A stretch of DNA of 64,000 nt from Treponema sp. (GTDB lineage: Bacteria; Spirochaetota; Spirochaetia; Treponematales; Treponemataceae): positions 1 through 64,000 of the forward strand of contig JAFZRP010000123.1 of assembly GCA_017619795.1 (NCBI GenBank), written 5' to 3'. The position numbers and the translations under genes were made by a program. Of this stretch, positions 1 through 13,600 are shown piece after piece; position 1 is the stretch's first letter, and each line of letters begins with the position of its first letter. The notes under the pieces are model-generated. The model made no database searches. It had not been told where the DNA came from and saw only the letters and a list, made by a program, of their open reading frames with translations.

Positions 1-1660
1 AACAACACAGGGACAGATGACTCTCGAAGTTCGTGCAACAGATAAGCTTGGTAATACATATACAACACCTGTTACTACATTCTACTATGATTATGCAGAT
101 CCTGTTATTGTAGAAACAGACGAGGTAGCAAGATATGTAAATGGAACCTTTACTCTGACAGGTACAGCTTACGATTCTTATAAGCTGAACTACATAGAAG
201 TAAAAGATACAACCGATGGTAATAAGGTATACAGGTCTGATTCAGCTACAAATACTCAGATTACTTATATTGGTGATATTGATGATGCAGTTTCAGCAGC
301 AACCGCAACAACCTGGACTCTTGCGTTTACATCAGATGACTGGACAGGCTTCTCAGAAGGTAACCACGTATTCAAGATTACAGCTTATGATGTTTCTGGA
401 AGAAGTGCAGAAGCTCCTAACAAGAATATCTGGATAGACAAGCATGAACCAATTGTAACATCTACAGTTGTTCCTACAACGCAGCAGACACAGGGTTCTT
501 CATACAGATTCAGCGGAACTGCTCAAGACTATAACAAGAATGCAGGAGCACAAAACAGTACAAAACTTGATTCTGGAATTAAGAATATTGAAATACAAAT
601 TACAAATAAAGATGTAGCCGCAGTTAATTCAACAACAGCAACTGCAACTGCTACAGGCTGGATAGAAGCAACTGGTCAGGAAGACTGGAGTGCAGTAGTA
701 GCTTATGATGATTACAATGTATTTAGCTCAGAAGGCGAAAAGGTTCTCCATGTACGTGCAACTGATGAGTCTGGACTTGTAAGCACTGTAGTTACAAAGA
801 ACTTTGTATACGATAAAGCTTTACCTACACTGGCAGTTTCTACATACACACCAGTAGGCGGCTCGGCACTTGCAATAAGTACTTCCGAAGAAGAGCCTTT
901 GTTCAACGTAAACGGAAACTTTAGCCTAAGCGGTACATCATCAGATAGTAATGGTGTAAAGGATATTAAGATTTACCAGAAGATTGGAACTGGAGATGAA
1001 GTTCTTCTTCAAACTCTCTCTGGAAATCAGACAGCCTCTTGGTCTATTACAGGACTTCCAAAGAGTGCAACTTCAACATCTACAACTCTTACTGGCGATG
1101 ACCTTGCTTCCGGTACTTACACTTATAGAATTGTTGTAACAGATAACGCTGGAGTTACCGGTATTCCAGAAGCTACAGCAAAGACAGCAACAAAGACTGT
1201 AAAAGCAAGAATAGATAAGACTGCTCCTACAATAAGCATTGAAAAACCAACTACCGATACTTCAAATGTTGATGAAAACTCTATCAACGTAGTAAGCTTC
1301 AGATTCAGTGGTTCTGCCGCAGATACAGGAGATGGTGCTACTGGCGTAGAAAAAATCTGGTATAAGATTATTAAACAAGATGATACAACCTCTGTAACTA
1401 CAGCACCAACCTCAGACACTACTGTAGATGCTACTTGGACAGCGCTTGGATTTGAAAGAGCAAACGGCGATACAAACTGGGATTTCTCACAGCCAATAAA
1501 TGAAGGTAATTCGGCAACTGAAACCGGAAATATTTACGAAGGCTCTTGGAAGCTTATTGTTTACGCAGTAGATGAAGCTGGAAATGTAGGTAATGTTTCT
1601 TATGATAACGATGATAATCCTATATCTGCTGTCCGCTTGTTTGATGTAGATTTGGCCGCT
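1..1660 (+). repeat. Partial six-module Ig-like cassette (copy 1)
   Basis: This is the tail of module type 10, then module types 1, 2, 3 and 4 of the recurring cassette. Landmarks are DPVIVETD at nucleotide 98, GTAYDSYKLNYIEVKD, NGNFSLSGTSSD and INVVSFRFSGSAAD. It matches copy 4 in order and closely in sequence, including near-identical DNA around 1274 and 12020. Confidence 0.75.
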
Positions 1661-4600
1661 CCTTCAATTGAAACAACTCTTGATGGAAACACACTTGAAG
1701 ACAGTAAGATTCAAACAAAGACCGCTGCTTATACCTTTAGCTATAAGGTAACAGAAACTCATGGTTATGCAGCTGGCAATCCGGCTTTGACTGTTAAGAG
1801 AGATGATGAGCTTCTTACTTTAACTACAGATTACACACTAAGTACAAGCAATGGCTGGACAACAGTAACAATTAATAACGAAGCAGGAAAAGATCTCCCT
1901 GCAGACGGACTTTATGAATATGAAATCAAGGCAAAAGATAAAGTTGGAAAAGAAACTATAGTCCGACGAATTATAAGACTTGATACAACGCCACCTGAAC
2001 TAAACTTAATATCTCCTGATCTTTCAGCATGGCAGAATGTTAGTTCTGTAACAATAAGTGGAACAGCTGAAGATAAGTCTGGAACTCTTGCAGTATGGTA
2101 TTCATACGGAGCAGCTTCAATGCCTGATGTTCCTACAAGCGATACAAAAAATGATTCTTCTTGGGCAGCCTGGACAAATAAAGCAACAGGAACAACAAGC
2201 TGGACAATTGAAAACCTTTCTGGAGTAGAAGGTCCTAATGGCAAGAATCTTTACATTGCTGCTGTTGATACAAATGGTAAAGTAACAACAGGAACTCAAA
2301 TAATTTCTAAAGTTGTTAAAGTTGATGTTAATGATCCTGCAATTACAAATACAAAAATTGACAATAACAATGTAGAAGAAATAAATTATAGAAATGCAAA
2401 CTTTGTATTGAGTGGTAAAGCAAGTGATACCAGTTCTGGAATTAAACACATAGAAATTAAACAAGATGGAACAAGACTTGGTGACTTATTAATTCCTTCA
2501 ACCTCTAATACATTAAGTTATGACTGGAATTGTACAGTAAATACATCTAGTCTGCCTCAACGCTCTCATACTTATACAATTACAGTAACAGATAATGCAA
2601 ATAAGATTCATACAGAAACAATAACTGTTTTGTTCGACAAAACAGCACCTGTAATTGCTGTAACAAATCCTGCAACGGATACTACAAAAACAGGAACAAA
2701 ATCAATTAATGAAACAAGTTATAAGTTTGACGGTACTATTGGAAACGAATCAGCTCAGACTGCTGGTATAGATAATGTTTGGTATAAGATAACTAATTCA
2801 GCTGACACACCAACTATTCCTGCAACAGCAGATCGTCTTAATGCAGAAATATGGAAATCTAATTCTTATGGCTGGAAAAAAGCAGATGCAGGAAATACTC
2901 TTTGGAATGCAGAACAGGCATTTAAGGCAAAAGGAGCTTCTGAAGACGGTATTGAAGAAGGCGATTGGTATATCCACGTTTATGCAATTGATAAGGTTGG
3001 AAACACAAGTGAACCAGATACACGTGCATTTACTGTAGATATGACAGAGCCTGCAATTAGTGCAACAATAAATGCAACTAATAATGATAATTGTAAGTTC
3101 GTGAATGAAACATACTACTTTAAGGAAGCTATAAGTGGCACAATTTCTTGGTCAGATACTTTTGGAATGGATGCAAATACTCCTGTAACAGTGAAGGTAG
3201 GAAATGCAGATAAGACAACAGCAACAACATTTACAGTTTCTGAAGAAAACGGAGTTTATACGGGAACTTGGTCTATTCCGGCATCTGCCTTTACATCAGG
3301 TGCTACACAGGCCTTAGTATTTATAGCAAAAGATAAGGTTGGTAGAACTGGAAGAACAACCCCAGAGTCCTTTAATGTTTACTATGATTCAACAGGTCCT
3401 GTAATAGGAATTAATAGTCCTAATGAAGGAGAAAGTAAAACTGATTCAGAAATTGAAGCAAGTGGAACAGTTTCAGAAGCTGGTGTAGGTTTGGCTAAAA
3501 TACAGTATACGACAGTAACTTCAACAACTCCAGCGGAATCAGATTGGCATGACATAACAGTTGCAAGCGGAAGTACAACTTGGAATCAGAACCTTTCATT
3601 TGATGGTGAAGGCGCAGAAATCCTTAGAGTACGAGCCTGGGATAAACTTGGTAACAATTCAACAATAGTAACTCGTAATTTCTACTTCGACAGTAGTGAT
3701 CCTAGTCTTTCAGTTACAAGTCTTTCTAATAATGATTATAAGAACACTAACTTTACTTTAAGTGGAACTGCTTGGGATATAAACGCTATTGCAAGCATAG
3801 AAGTTAAGGATGATGGAAAAACTGGTCTATGGACATACGACTTTACAGATGAAGAAAAAGCCACTGCAAAGAGTGATACATCAAAGGTAACTTGGAACTT
3901 TGACTTTGTAACGGGTTCTAGTAACTCAAATCCGACAAACTTACTCTCAGAAGGACTCCACACCTTCATCATCACTCTTGAAGATATTGCAGAAAGAAAA
4001 ACACAACAGACAATTACATTTACAGTAGATACAGTTGCTCCGTCAGTAGGAACAATTCCAACTCCGTCTACAACAGAGACTCAGAGCTCTACCTACAATT
4101 TCATTGGAACAGCAAGTGATGCAACAACAATGGTAGACCGAGTTTATATTACTTTTGTGGATCCTACTGGAAAGAATCCAATAGACAATCCTTCTGCAGC
4201 AGGTTATAACGCCACAGATGATTATGCTTACGACAGCAGAATATATAAAGCAGATGGTTCAACAACTTGGGCATATAAATTAACTTTTGCAACAGAAGGT
4301 GCTTTTGGTGCATCTGGCGAAAAGAATGTATGGGTACGTGCAAAAGACCGTGCCGGTAACTGGAGTGGTTGGATTAATAAGCAATTCGAATACGATACAC
4401 GTTCACCAAATGTTTCAGTAACAAAGATTGCTCTTAAGAAAGCTGATAATACTTATGATGACGTAGATGATGCTGAAACTGCAACAAACAATATGCAGAA
4501 GAACAAGATATTCAAGCTCTTTGGTACAATAGATGATGACTGGGATTTTGTTACAAATCCTATTTCTATTACACAAACCTTTACACCTCCAGCAAAAGAA

Positions 4601-7600
4601 GATGGTTCACAAGATCCTTCTGTAGATACTACAATTAGTACAAGTGATATTTCTGTAACAGGAAGTGGAAATGCAAGAACCTGGAGTATTGAAGGACTTC
4701 CTAGAAATGCAAGTGGAGCTACAGAGCTTGCTACAGGTACTTATGTATATGAAATTACAGTTACAGATATTTCAAAAGATAAAGATAATAATGGAAAGAC
4801 TGGAACAACAAAGATAACAGTAACGGTTGATATTAATGGACCTATTGTTTCTATTACAACACCTAATGGAAACAAAAACGAAGCAGATGCAATTCCTGGT
4901 GATTCTTATGCATTCCGTGGAACGGCTAATGATGTAGGTATTTCTGGACTTGCAAGTTACAGTTATGCATTTGTAAAGACAGAAGGTGAACCTGCTGCAA
5001 GCTCTAATGAATGGGTAACCAAAACAGCAGAAGATGGTAGCTGGAATATACCAAAAGAACTTATTACAGGTCAGACACCAAATGGAACTGGAGAAGCAAT
5101 GAAGCTTTGCGAAGGCCAGTGGTATTTGTATGTTAAAGCTGTAGATAAGTCTGGTAACCAATCTACTGAAACCAAGCATGTTAGCTTCTGGGTTGACCGC
5201 TCTGCACCATCAATTACACAGGATGCTATAACAAAAATAAATACAAAGGGTAGTTTCACACTTAGCGGTACTGCAAGCGATTCTTATGGATTGGCAACTG
5301 GTACTAATGCAATTACAATTACAAACGGAACAAGCACATGGAACGTTTCTGTTGATAGTAGCAACAATAAATGGACAAAAACATTCACAGTTGGCAATGG
5401 AAATGAAGTTCAAGATGGTGACTATACATTTACAATTACTGCTAAAGATTTGGTAAATAAAGAAACTTCTGTTACAAGACAGGTATTAGTTGATACAACA
5501 GCACCTGCTATAACAGTAAACTCATTCAGTGGATATACATCAGACAAGAACCTTTCATTCAGCGGAAGTGTTGAAGATGCAAACTTTGACTCTGGTTCAG
5601 TTAAGCTTTACAGACAAGGAACAACTGATCCTGTAGCAACAAAGAATCTTACAAGTGCTGGTGAATGGACATTCAGTGCAAGAAATCTGGATGATGGAAT
5701 ATATACAATTGTTGTATATGCAAAAGATAAGGTTAATAATGAGACTACAGTAAATACAGCATCAAATACAACGTACAATTACAATATCACTGTAGATAAC
5801 ACAAAGCCTACAACAACATTGACTAAAGCTAGTGGAACTCTATACAAGGCTGATGGAGAAGTAGCTAGTGAAATTACTGATAGTGAAGATAAGTACTATG
5901 CTAAGGGTGCTTACTCTATCAGCGGTGCAATTACAGAAACAAACTTCAGTACAGTTACTCTTACAACAAAGAAGAATGGTATAGAAGTTACATCACCAAG
6001 CTTTACAAGTGACAAAAACTGGAGCTTTAATGGTATTTCAACTGAATCAGAATCAGATCATTCAAAGGATGGAGTATACGAATATACTCTAACCATAACT
6101 GACCTTGCAGGAAACGAAAATGAATACACAGTAACAGTTGTATATGACACAACAGCACCTACAGCAAACGTAACAACTCCAAACGATGACCTTTCAGGTG
6201 CAAACTCAATCAGCGGTTCAACATATAACTTTGCAGGTGTTGCAACAGATGTAACAGCAGGAATCCTTGTTGAAAGATACTTAATTACACAAGAATCTTA
6301 TAATCCTGCTGCAATTTTGACAAACGGAAGAACAGGTACAGGCTGGACAACAGTAATGTCGGACAACGGAACCTGGGCATCTCCTACACAGACACTCAAA
6401 ACTGGAACCGATGCAGAAAATCTTGGTGAAAACGAGCTTTGCGAAGGTCAATGGAATGTTTATATCTATGCAAAGGATATCCTTGGTTACGAAACAACAG
6501 CTACAAGATCTGTTTGGATTGACCAGTCAGCTCCGGCAATCACAAATATTGCAAGTGTACCAAAAGCAACAAATGCAAATGTAACAATCAAAGCAGATGT
6601 AAGCGATGCAAATGGAATCCAGAGTATTGTACTCAAAGATAATTTGGATCCTACAGTAAGCGGTCAGACAGGTGTTGCAAATGTTACACGAACAGTTGCA
6701 CAACTTGCAGCAGGATATGAATATGATGTATCAACACTCAATGACGGAACTCATACATTTACAATCGAAACAAAGGATAACGCAGGAAAGATTGCTACAA
6801 AGGATATTGTAGTTGTAGTAGATAAGACACCTCCAGTTCCTGTTTCAGAAAATGATGAAAGTGCAACTGCTGTAGCTTTGGTTGTACCACAGGCAGATGA
6901 TACAAAGGGAAGCTCTTATACATTCGCAGGCAGTTCATTCGATGCAACCTCTGGAATTGAAAAGATTGAAGTTACAATTTCGGCTACAATTACAGATACA
7001 GAAACGAATCAGACGGTAGTTAAGACTAAGACTGTAGAAGCTAAGGGAACTACAAACTGGTCTGCAAAGATTAACTATTATGAAACAACAGCAGATGCAC
7101 AGGGCAAGAAGTGGACGGACATCTTTGGAACACAGGCAGCTCCTATTCAGGGACCAAAGGTTGTAACAGTAACTGCAACAGATAAGGCAGGAAACACAGC
7201 AACAACAGCAGAAACAGAGTTTGTATTCGATACAAAGGATCCTACAATAACTGTAAATGATATTTCTCAGTTTATGTCTCAGTCTGGACTTACACTCTCT
7301 GGTACTATTGAAGATACATATCATCTTGGTTCTCTCAGACTTATAGAAAAGAAGGATGGCACTGTAACAGCAGCTTCTAATATTGATGTAAATAATGATG
7401 AAGTTGTTGATGGATATTTAGTAACATCAACAGATGTAACATCTTATAACTTCTCTGTACATGTTCCGCTTGGAAACGAAACTACTCTTACAGATGGAGA
7501 TTATACATACGAGTTTGTTGTAGCAGATAGCGTTGGTCATACAACAACATCAAAGACATTAACAACAACAGTAGATACAACAGCACCTACAATAAGCGTA

Positions 7601-10600
7601 ACAACACCAGTCGCAGATAGTGGTGATAATGCAAAGAAGGGCGTTAATGCAATTGCAGAAACAAACTTCAGATTCACAGGTACTTCAAACGATGCTCACG
7701 GTGTAGCAGCAGTATGGTACAAGATAGGAACAACAGAACCTGATGCAGCTGATGTTCCATCTCCAACATCAGAAACATTGGATCTTCGTGCAACTCTTAC
7801 AGACAGTACTTGGACAGGAAAAGGCTTTACAAAAGTAAACTCAACAGATAACTGGAATGCATTCCAGAGCTTCGGAAGCGAAGGCATTGCAGAAGGTCTT
7901 GGCTGGAAGATTTATGCATACGCAGTAGACAACGCAGGAAACGTTTCAAGTGCAGCAATACGTGAGTTTGACGTAGATATGTCTGCTCCAAGTCTGACAG
8001 CAGGAGTAGATGATTCAGGTAATAACTGTATTGAAAAGAATACAATCTTCTACTTCAACAGCGATAATCTCACAGGTATCTTGAGTTATTCAGATACACT
8101 GGCAATGGCAGCAAGTGATAAAAATCCTATTACTATTAAGGTTGGAAACACGACAGTATCGAATCCAGAACTTCCAGAACATTCACAAACCGGAACAATA
8201 GAAGGAAATTGGTCTATTCCTGCAACTTACTTTACAGAAGGCGAAGTAACAACAATAACCTTCATCGCAAAAGACAGCGCCGGTAAAGAAACAGAAAAGA
8301 AGGTAACGGCTTGTAAGGATACAACTGGTCCTATTATTAGTATCACTGAACCAGCTAACGGTTACTTCTCTACAGGTGATAAAAATAATACTTCTCAGGC
8401 AACAATTAAAGCTTCTGGTACTGTAAGTGAAACAGGTATTGGTCTTGAAGCAGACAACTTTGAATATTCACAAGATAGAACAACCTGGAAGAACTTTACC
8501 TCTTATACTGGTGGTTCATATTGGACTCAGAATATTATCTTAACAGCAGAAGGTGAAACAACTCTGTACTTAAGAGCAAAAGATAAGCTTGGTAATATTG
8601 CAAAAGATGAAGATGGAAATGAAGAATTACAGGTAAGCTTCTCATTCGATAAGCAGATTCCACAGATTGCAAAGACACACGGAACATTACGAGAATACTA
8701 CAATGCTAATGCTAATAAAGACATCATTCTTAGTGGTACTGCATATGATACTAACGGACTTACTAAGATTGAGATTATTGATACAGTAAGCGGCAGAACC
8801 GACGATTATAATGGTACATCAGAAACTTATTCATCAACGAATGGTGGTGTTTCAATTACAGGTACAATTGCAAATGCTAAAGATTCAGACCACGCTATAA
8901 CTTGGAGAAAGACTCTTAATGCAAATGATATTAAAGATGGACAGCACACAATAAAGATAATTGCAACAGATAAAGCAGGAAGAACAAACGAAATACCAGA
9001 ATCATTCATAGTTGATACAGCAGCTCCTACAATTCTGACTGGCGATAATATAACAACTCCATCAGTAAATGAAACAGAAAGCGATAAGTTTACATTCAAA
9101 GGTAAAGCAAATGATAACGCTGATAATGTAGGAATTACATCTGGTGTTAAGACTGTTAAGGTACAATACAGTGATGGAACACATACAACAGCAGAAAAGG
9201 TAATTGACGGTACAACAGCTTGGTTTGATACAATAACCTTTAATACTGTAAAAGATGCAAATAACAACAGTATATTCGGAACATCTGGTGTTAAGAAGAT
9301 TCTTATTACGGCAATTGATGAAGCCGGAAATGAAAGTGCGCCAGTACCAAAAGAGTTCAATTATGATACAGCTTCTCCAACAGTTGCACTTGAATCTTAT
9401 GCACTTGCAACAAATGAGACAGCTCCATATACATACGGTTCAGCCAACTCTCAGACAACAGACTTTGACGTAAGTAAAGTATTCAGTATAACTGGTACAG
9501 TTGATGATGATTGGGGTATTGCTGATGAACCATATACATGGAAGAATAATGCTTCCACATCTACAAAAGCAGTAAGAATTACACAGCAGAAAGGCAATGG
9601 TGAATCAGTAGAAATTAGCGGTGACGGATTTAGTTATCCAACAGCTGAAGGTAAATGGACTATAAGTGGACTTCCACGAGATCCGGAACATCCAGGAAAT
9701 ACATTGTCTGGTGATTCAATGACAGATAACTATGTTTACACTATTTATGTTGCTGATAAAGTAGGAAAAGAAAGCTCTAAGAACATAACTGTAAATGTAG
9801 ATAACGCTGCTCCAACGGTAACATTCAATGCTCCATTTAATACAAATGCTAACCTTTCAAAGAGTGAATATATTACAGGAAGCTCATACAACTTTACAGG
9901 AGTTGTAACAGAAGTTGGTATTTCTGGATTGAACAGCTACAAGTATGCATTTACAGAAGATCCTGGTGAACCGGATAGTTGGACAACAGTAGCTAAGACT
10001 ACAAGTGGTGCCTGGACAATCAGCAGCGACCTTATTGAAGGAGTAACTCCTGATTTGGCAAACGGTAAGCTTTGCGAAGGTAAGTGGTTCCTGCACTTCA
10101 AGGCAAAGGATAATGCCGGCAACGAATCTGGCGATAATTGCATTTCGTTCTATGTAGATAAGAGTGCACCTACATTAACAACGGGCGTAACACCAAGTGA
10201 AACTTGTATTGCTAACGGTACAACAAACATAACCTACTACTTCAAGACAGCACTTACCGGAACAATAACAGAAGTAAGCGATACTTATACAAAAACAGCT
10301 CCTACAGTTGTTTATAAGATTGATGGAACCGATGTTACTTCTGCAGTTACAGTTAATGATAATACTAATACTTGGAGTATTCCATCTAACAATACAGCAT
10401 TCACAGGTTCTTATCAGACCCTTACAATTATTGCAGAAGACTGGGTAGGTAGAAAAACCACAAACAGCTACAACATCTACAAGGATGAAACAGCACCTGC
10501 TATTGAGATTACAAAGCCTGGAGAAGACGGTGCAAATAATGACAGGTCTCCAGTTACAATAACTGTATCTATTACAGAAAATGGTGTTGGTATTCAGGGT

Positions 10601-13600
10601 AAATCAACATCACCAGCTATAGCAAGCAAGCTTGAATACAGATATAAGGCTGAAGGCGGAGACTGGAGTGCTTGGGCTCCAACAGAATATGTAAGCGGAA
10701 CAACCTACTCACAGGATCTTACCCTTGGCTCTACACAGGGTGAAATACAAGTTCAGTATCGTGTAGAAGATAAGCTTGGAAATAGCAATGCAGCAAATCC
10801 AGTTACACGTTCGTTCTACTACGATTATCAGGATCCTGTTATAACAGAAACAGACACTGTTGCAGAGTATAAAAATGCAATATTCACATTAACAGGTACA
10901 GCATACGATACATATAAGCTCGGCTACATAGAAGTTAAGGATACGACTGCTAATAACAAAGTTTATAGATCAGATTCTGACACTAATACAAAGATAAAGT
11001 TATTTACTGGTGAAACAGAGACAAATGATATTACAACGGCAGTTACAGCTGAATCTGCAATAACTTGGAAGCTTGTATTTACAGATGCTGATTGGATAGG
11101 CTTCTCTGAAGGTAGTCATAAGTTCCTTATTTCTGCTTACGATGTTTCTGGACGTCAGTCTAATATTGTAACGAAGAGCGTTTGGGTTGATAAATCTGCT
11201 CCAGTAATAGTTGATGAAGATAATGACAATGATAGATTAAAAGTTCCTAGCGAAGAAGAAACACAGGGTGTATCCTTTAAGTTTAGTGGAAAAGCTCGTG
11301 ATCATTATCAGAACACAACTAAAGACTCTGGAGTTAAGGAAGTTTATATACAGGTTGTAAAAGCAGGCACAGAAGTGGCTGATATAACCGAAGCTGAATC
11401 TGCAACTAATACAGCTTGGATTAAGGCAACAGGAACTACAGCCTGGAACCAGACAATAGTATTCTCTGAACATGATGTATTCAATGAAGAAGGTCCTAAG
11501 GTTCTTCGTGTACAGGCATTTGATGATGCTGGAAATAACAGTGAAATATATTCAAAGAACTTTGTATACGATAAAGCTAGTCCAATCTTGTCTGTAGCAA
11601 CTTATACACCAAGTATTTCTGTAGAAGCAAATAGTCCTAAATTAGCTCTAAGTCAGACTGGATTAAAGGCAGAGTTTAACGTAAACGGAAACTTCAGCTT
11701 GAGCGGAACTTCATCAGATGGATACGGTATAGCAAATATTGTTGTTTATCAGCAGATAAATGGTGGTACTGAAAAGGAAATACAGACTCTTTCTGGAGAT
11801 CAGGTAAGCAGTTGGAATATTACCGGACTTCCAAGAGATGAAACAACACCTGCAAATACAACTGCAAGTGAAAGTATTGCTTCTGGTAAATATACTTACG
11901 TGGTAACAGTAACTGACTTGGCAGGTAAGACAGCAAGCAGAACTGTAGAAGCAACTATAGACAAGACAGCTCCTACAATCAGAATTGAAAAACCAACAAG
12001 TGATTCTTCTAATACCGGAGAAAACTCTATCAATGTAGTAAGCTTCAGATTCAGTGGTTCTGCAGCAGATTCTGGTACTGGTGCAACTGGTGTAGAAAAA
12101 ATCTGGTATAAGATTATTAAACAGAATGACACAACATCAACAACTTCAGCACCAACTTCAAACACAACTGAAGATAGTACATGGACAGGTCTTGGATTTA
12201 AGAAAGCAAACGGCGATACAAACTGGGATTTCTCACAGGCAATTAACGCTGGCACAACCGAAGAAGAGACTGGAAACATTTACGAAGGTTCATGGAAACT
12301 TATTGTTTACGCAGTAGACAAGGCTGGTAACGTTTCAGGATCAACAGTTCGTGAGTTTGATGTTGATATGGCTGCTCCTGCAATTGAAACTAAGCTTGAT
12401 GATGCAGTTCTTGACGAAAGTATGACACAGACTAAGACTGGTGCATACAGCTTCAAGTACAAGGTAACAGAAACAAATGGTGCCCCAACAACTGTACTTA
12501 CAATGAAGAAGGATAATGTTGCATTAACTTCAGGTACAGACTTTACAAAGAGTGAACCAGATGCCAATGAGTATGTCACAGTAACTGTCAGCAATCAGGC
12601 AGATGGTTTGTACGAATACACAATCTCTTCAACAGATGCAGTAGGCAAGAACAGCACAATCAAACGCAATATCCTGCTTGATACAACTCCGCCAACTGTA
12701 AAAGTCGTATCTCCAGATCTTACTGCTTGGCAGAGTTCTGCAAATGTTACTATAAATGGTTCTGCAGAAGATAAGTCTGGAACTCTTGCGGTATGGTATA
12801 AGTTTGGTGTTGAGTCAATTGGAACATATCCTACAGATCCTACCCAGACAATAGATAACACAAAATGGTCAGGCTGGACAAAAGCGACAGGTACAACAAG
12901 CTGGAGCATTCCATTAGAAAACATTACCGATGGAAGCCAGAAGAAGCTCTTTGTTGCAGCAGTAGATACAAACGGTGCGGTAACAACAAGCTTTATGGTT
13001 GGTTCAGAAACAGTTTCTAATGCAACAGTTAAGGTAGATTTGAGTAATCCTGAACTTGGAGAAACATCTATAGGCATTGGAACTCAATATAAGAAAGCTA
13101 GCTTCGCATTAGGTGGAACAGCAAGCGACGGTGGTTCAGGTCTTGAATCGGTAGTAATAAAAGAAGGAAACGATACAATTGAAACACTTACATCATCTTC
13201 AGAAAATGTTACAGTTAATGGAAACGGATGGACTTGGACTTCTTCAAGTATTACACCAAGCGGAGAAGGTACTCATACTTATACAATCACTGCAACAGAT
13301 AATGCCGGACGCAAGACAACAGAAAGCAGAACTGTTGTATACGACAAGAACCTGCCTTCTGTTACAGGCAAATCTGTAAGTTCTGCAATAGACGGATACA
13401 AGACAACTGTAGGAACGATCGACTGGTACAGGACTACACAAATACCTGTAGTAATTACAGCTAGTGATACAGGCTCTGGAGTAGTTCAGGTAGAAGCTTC
13501 TACAAATAATTCAGACTGGACAATACTTGGTTCAGGAACAAATGAAGGTGAATATACAGGATACATCTCATGTACGTCACAGGGAGTAAATACAGTATAC

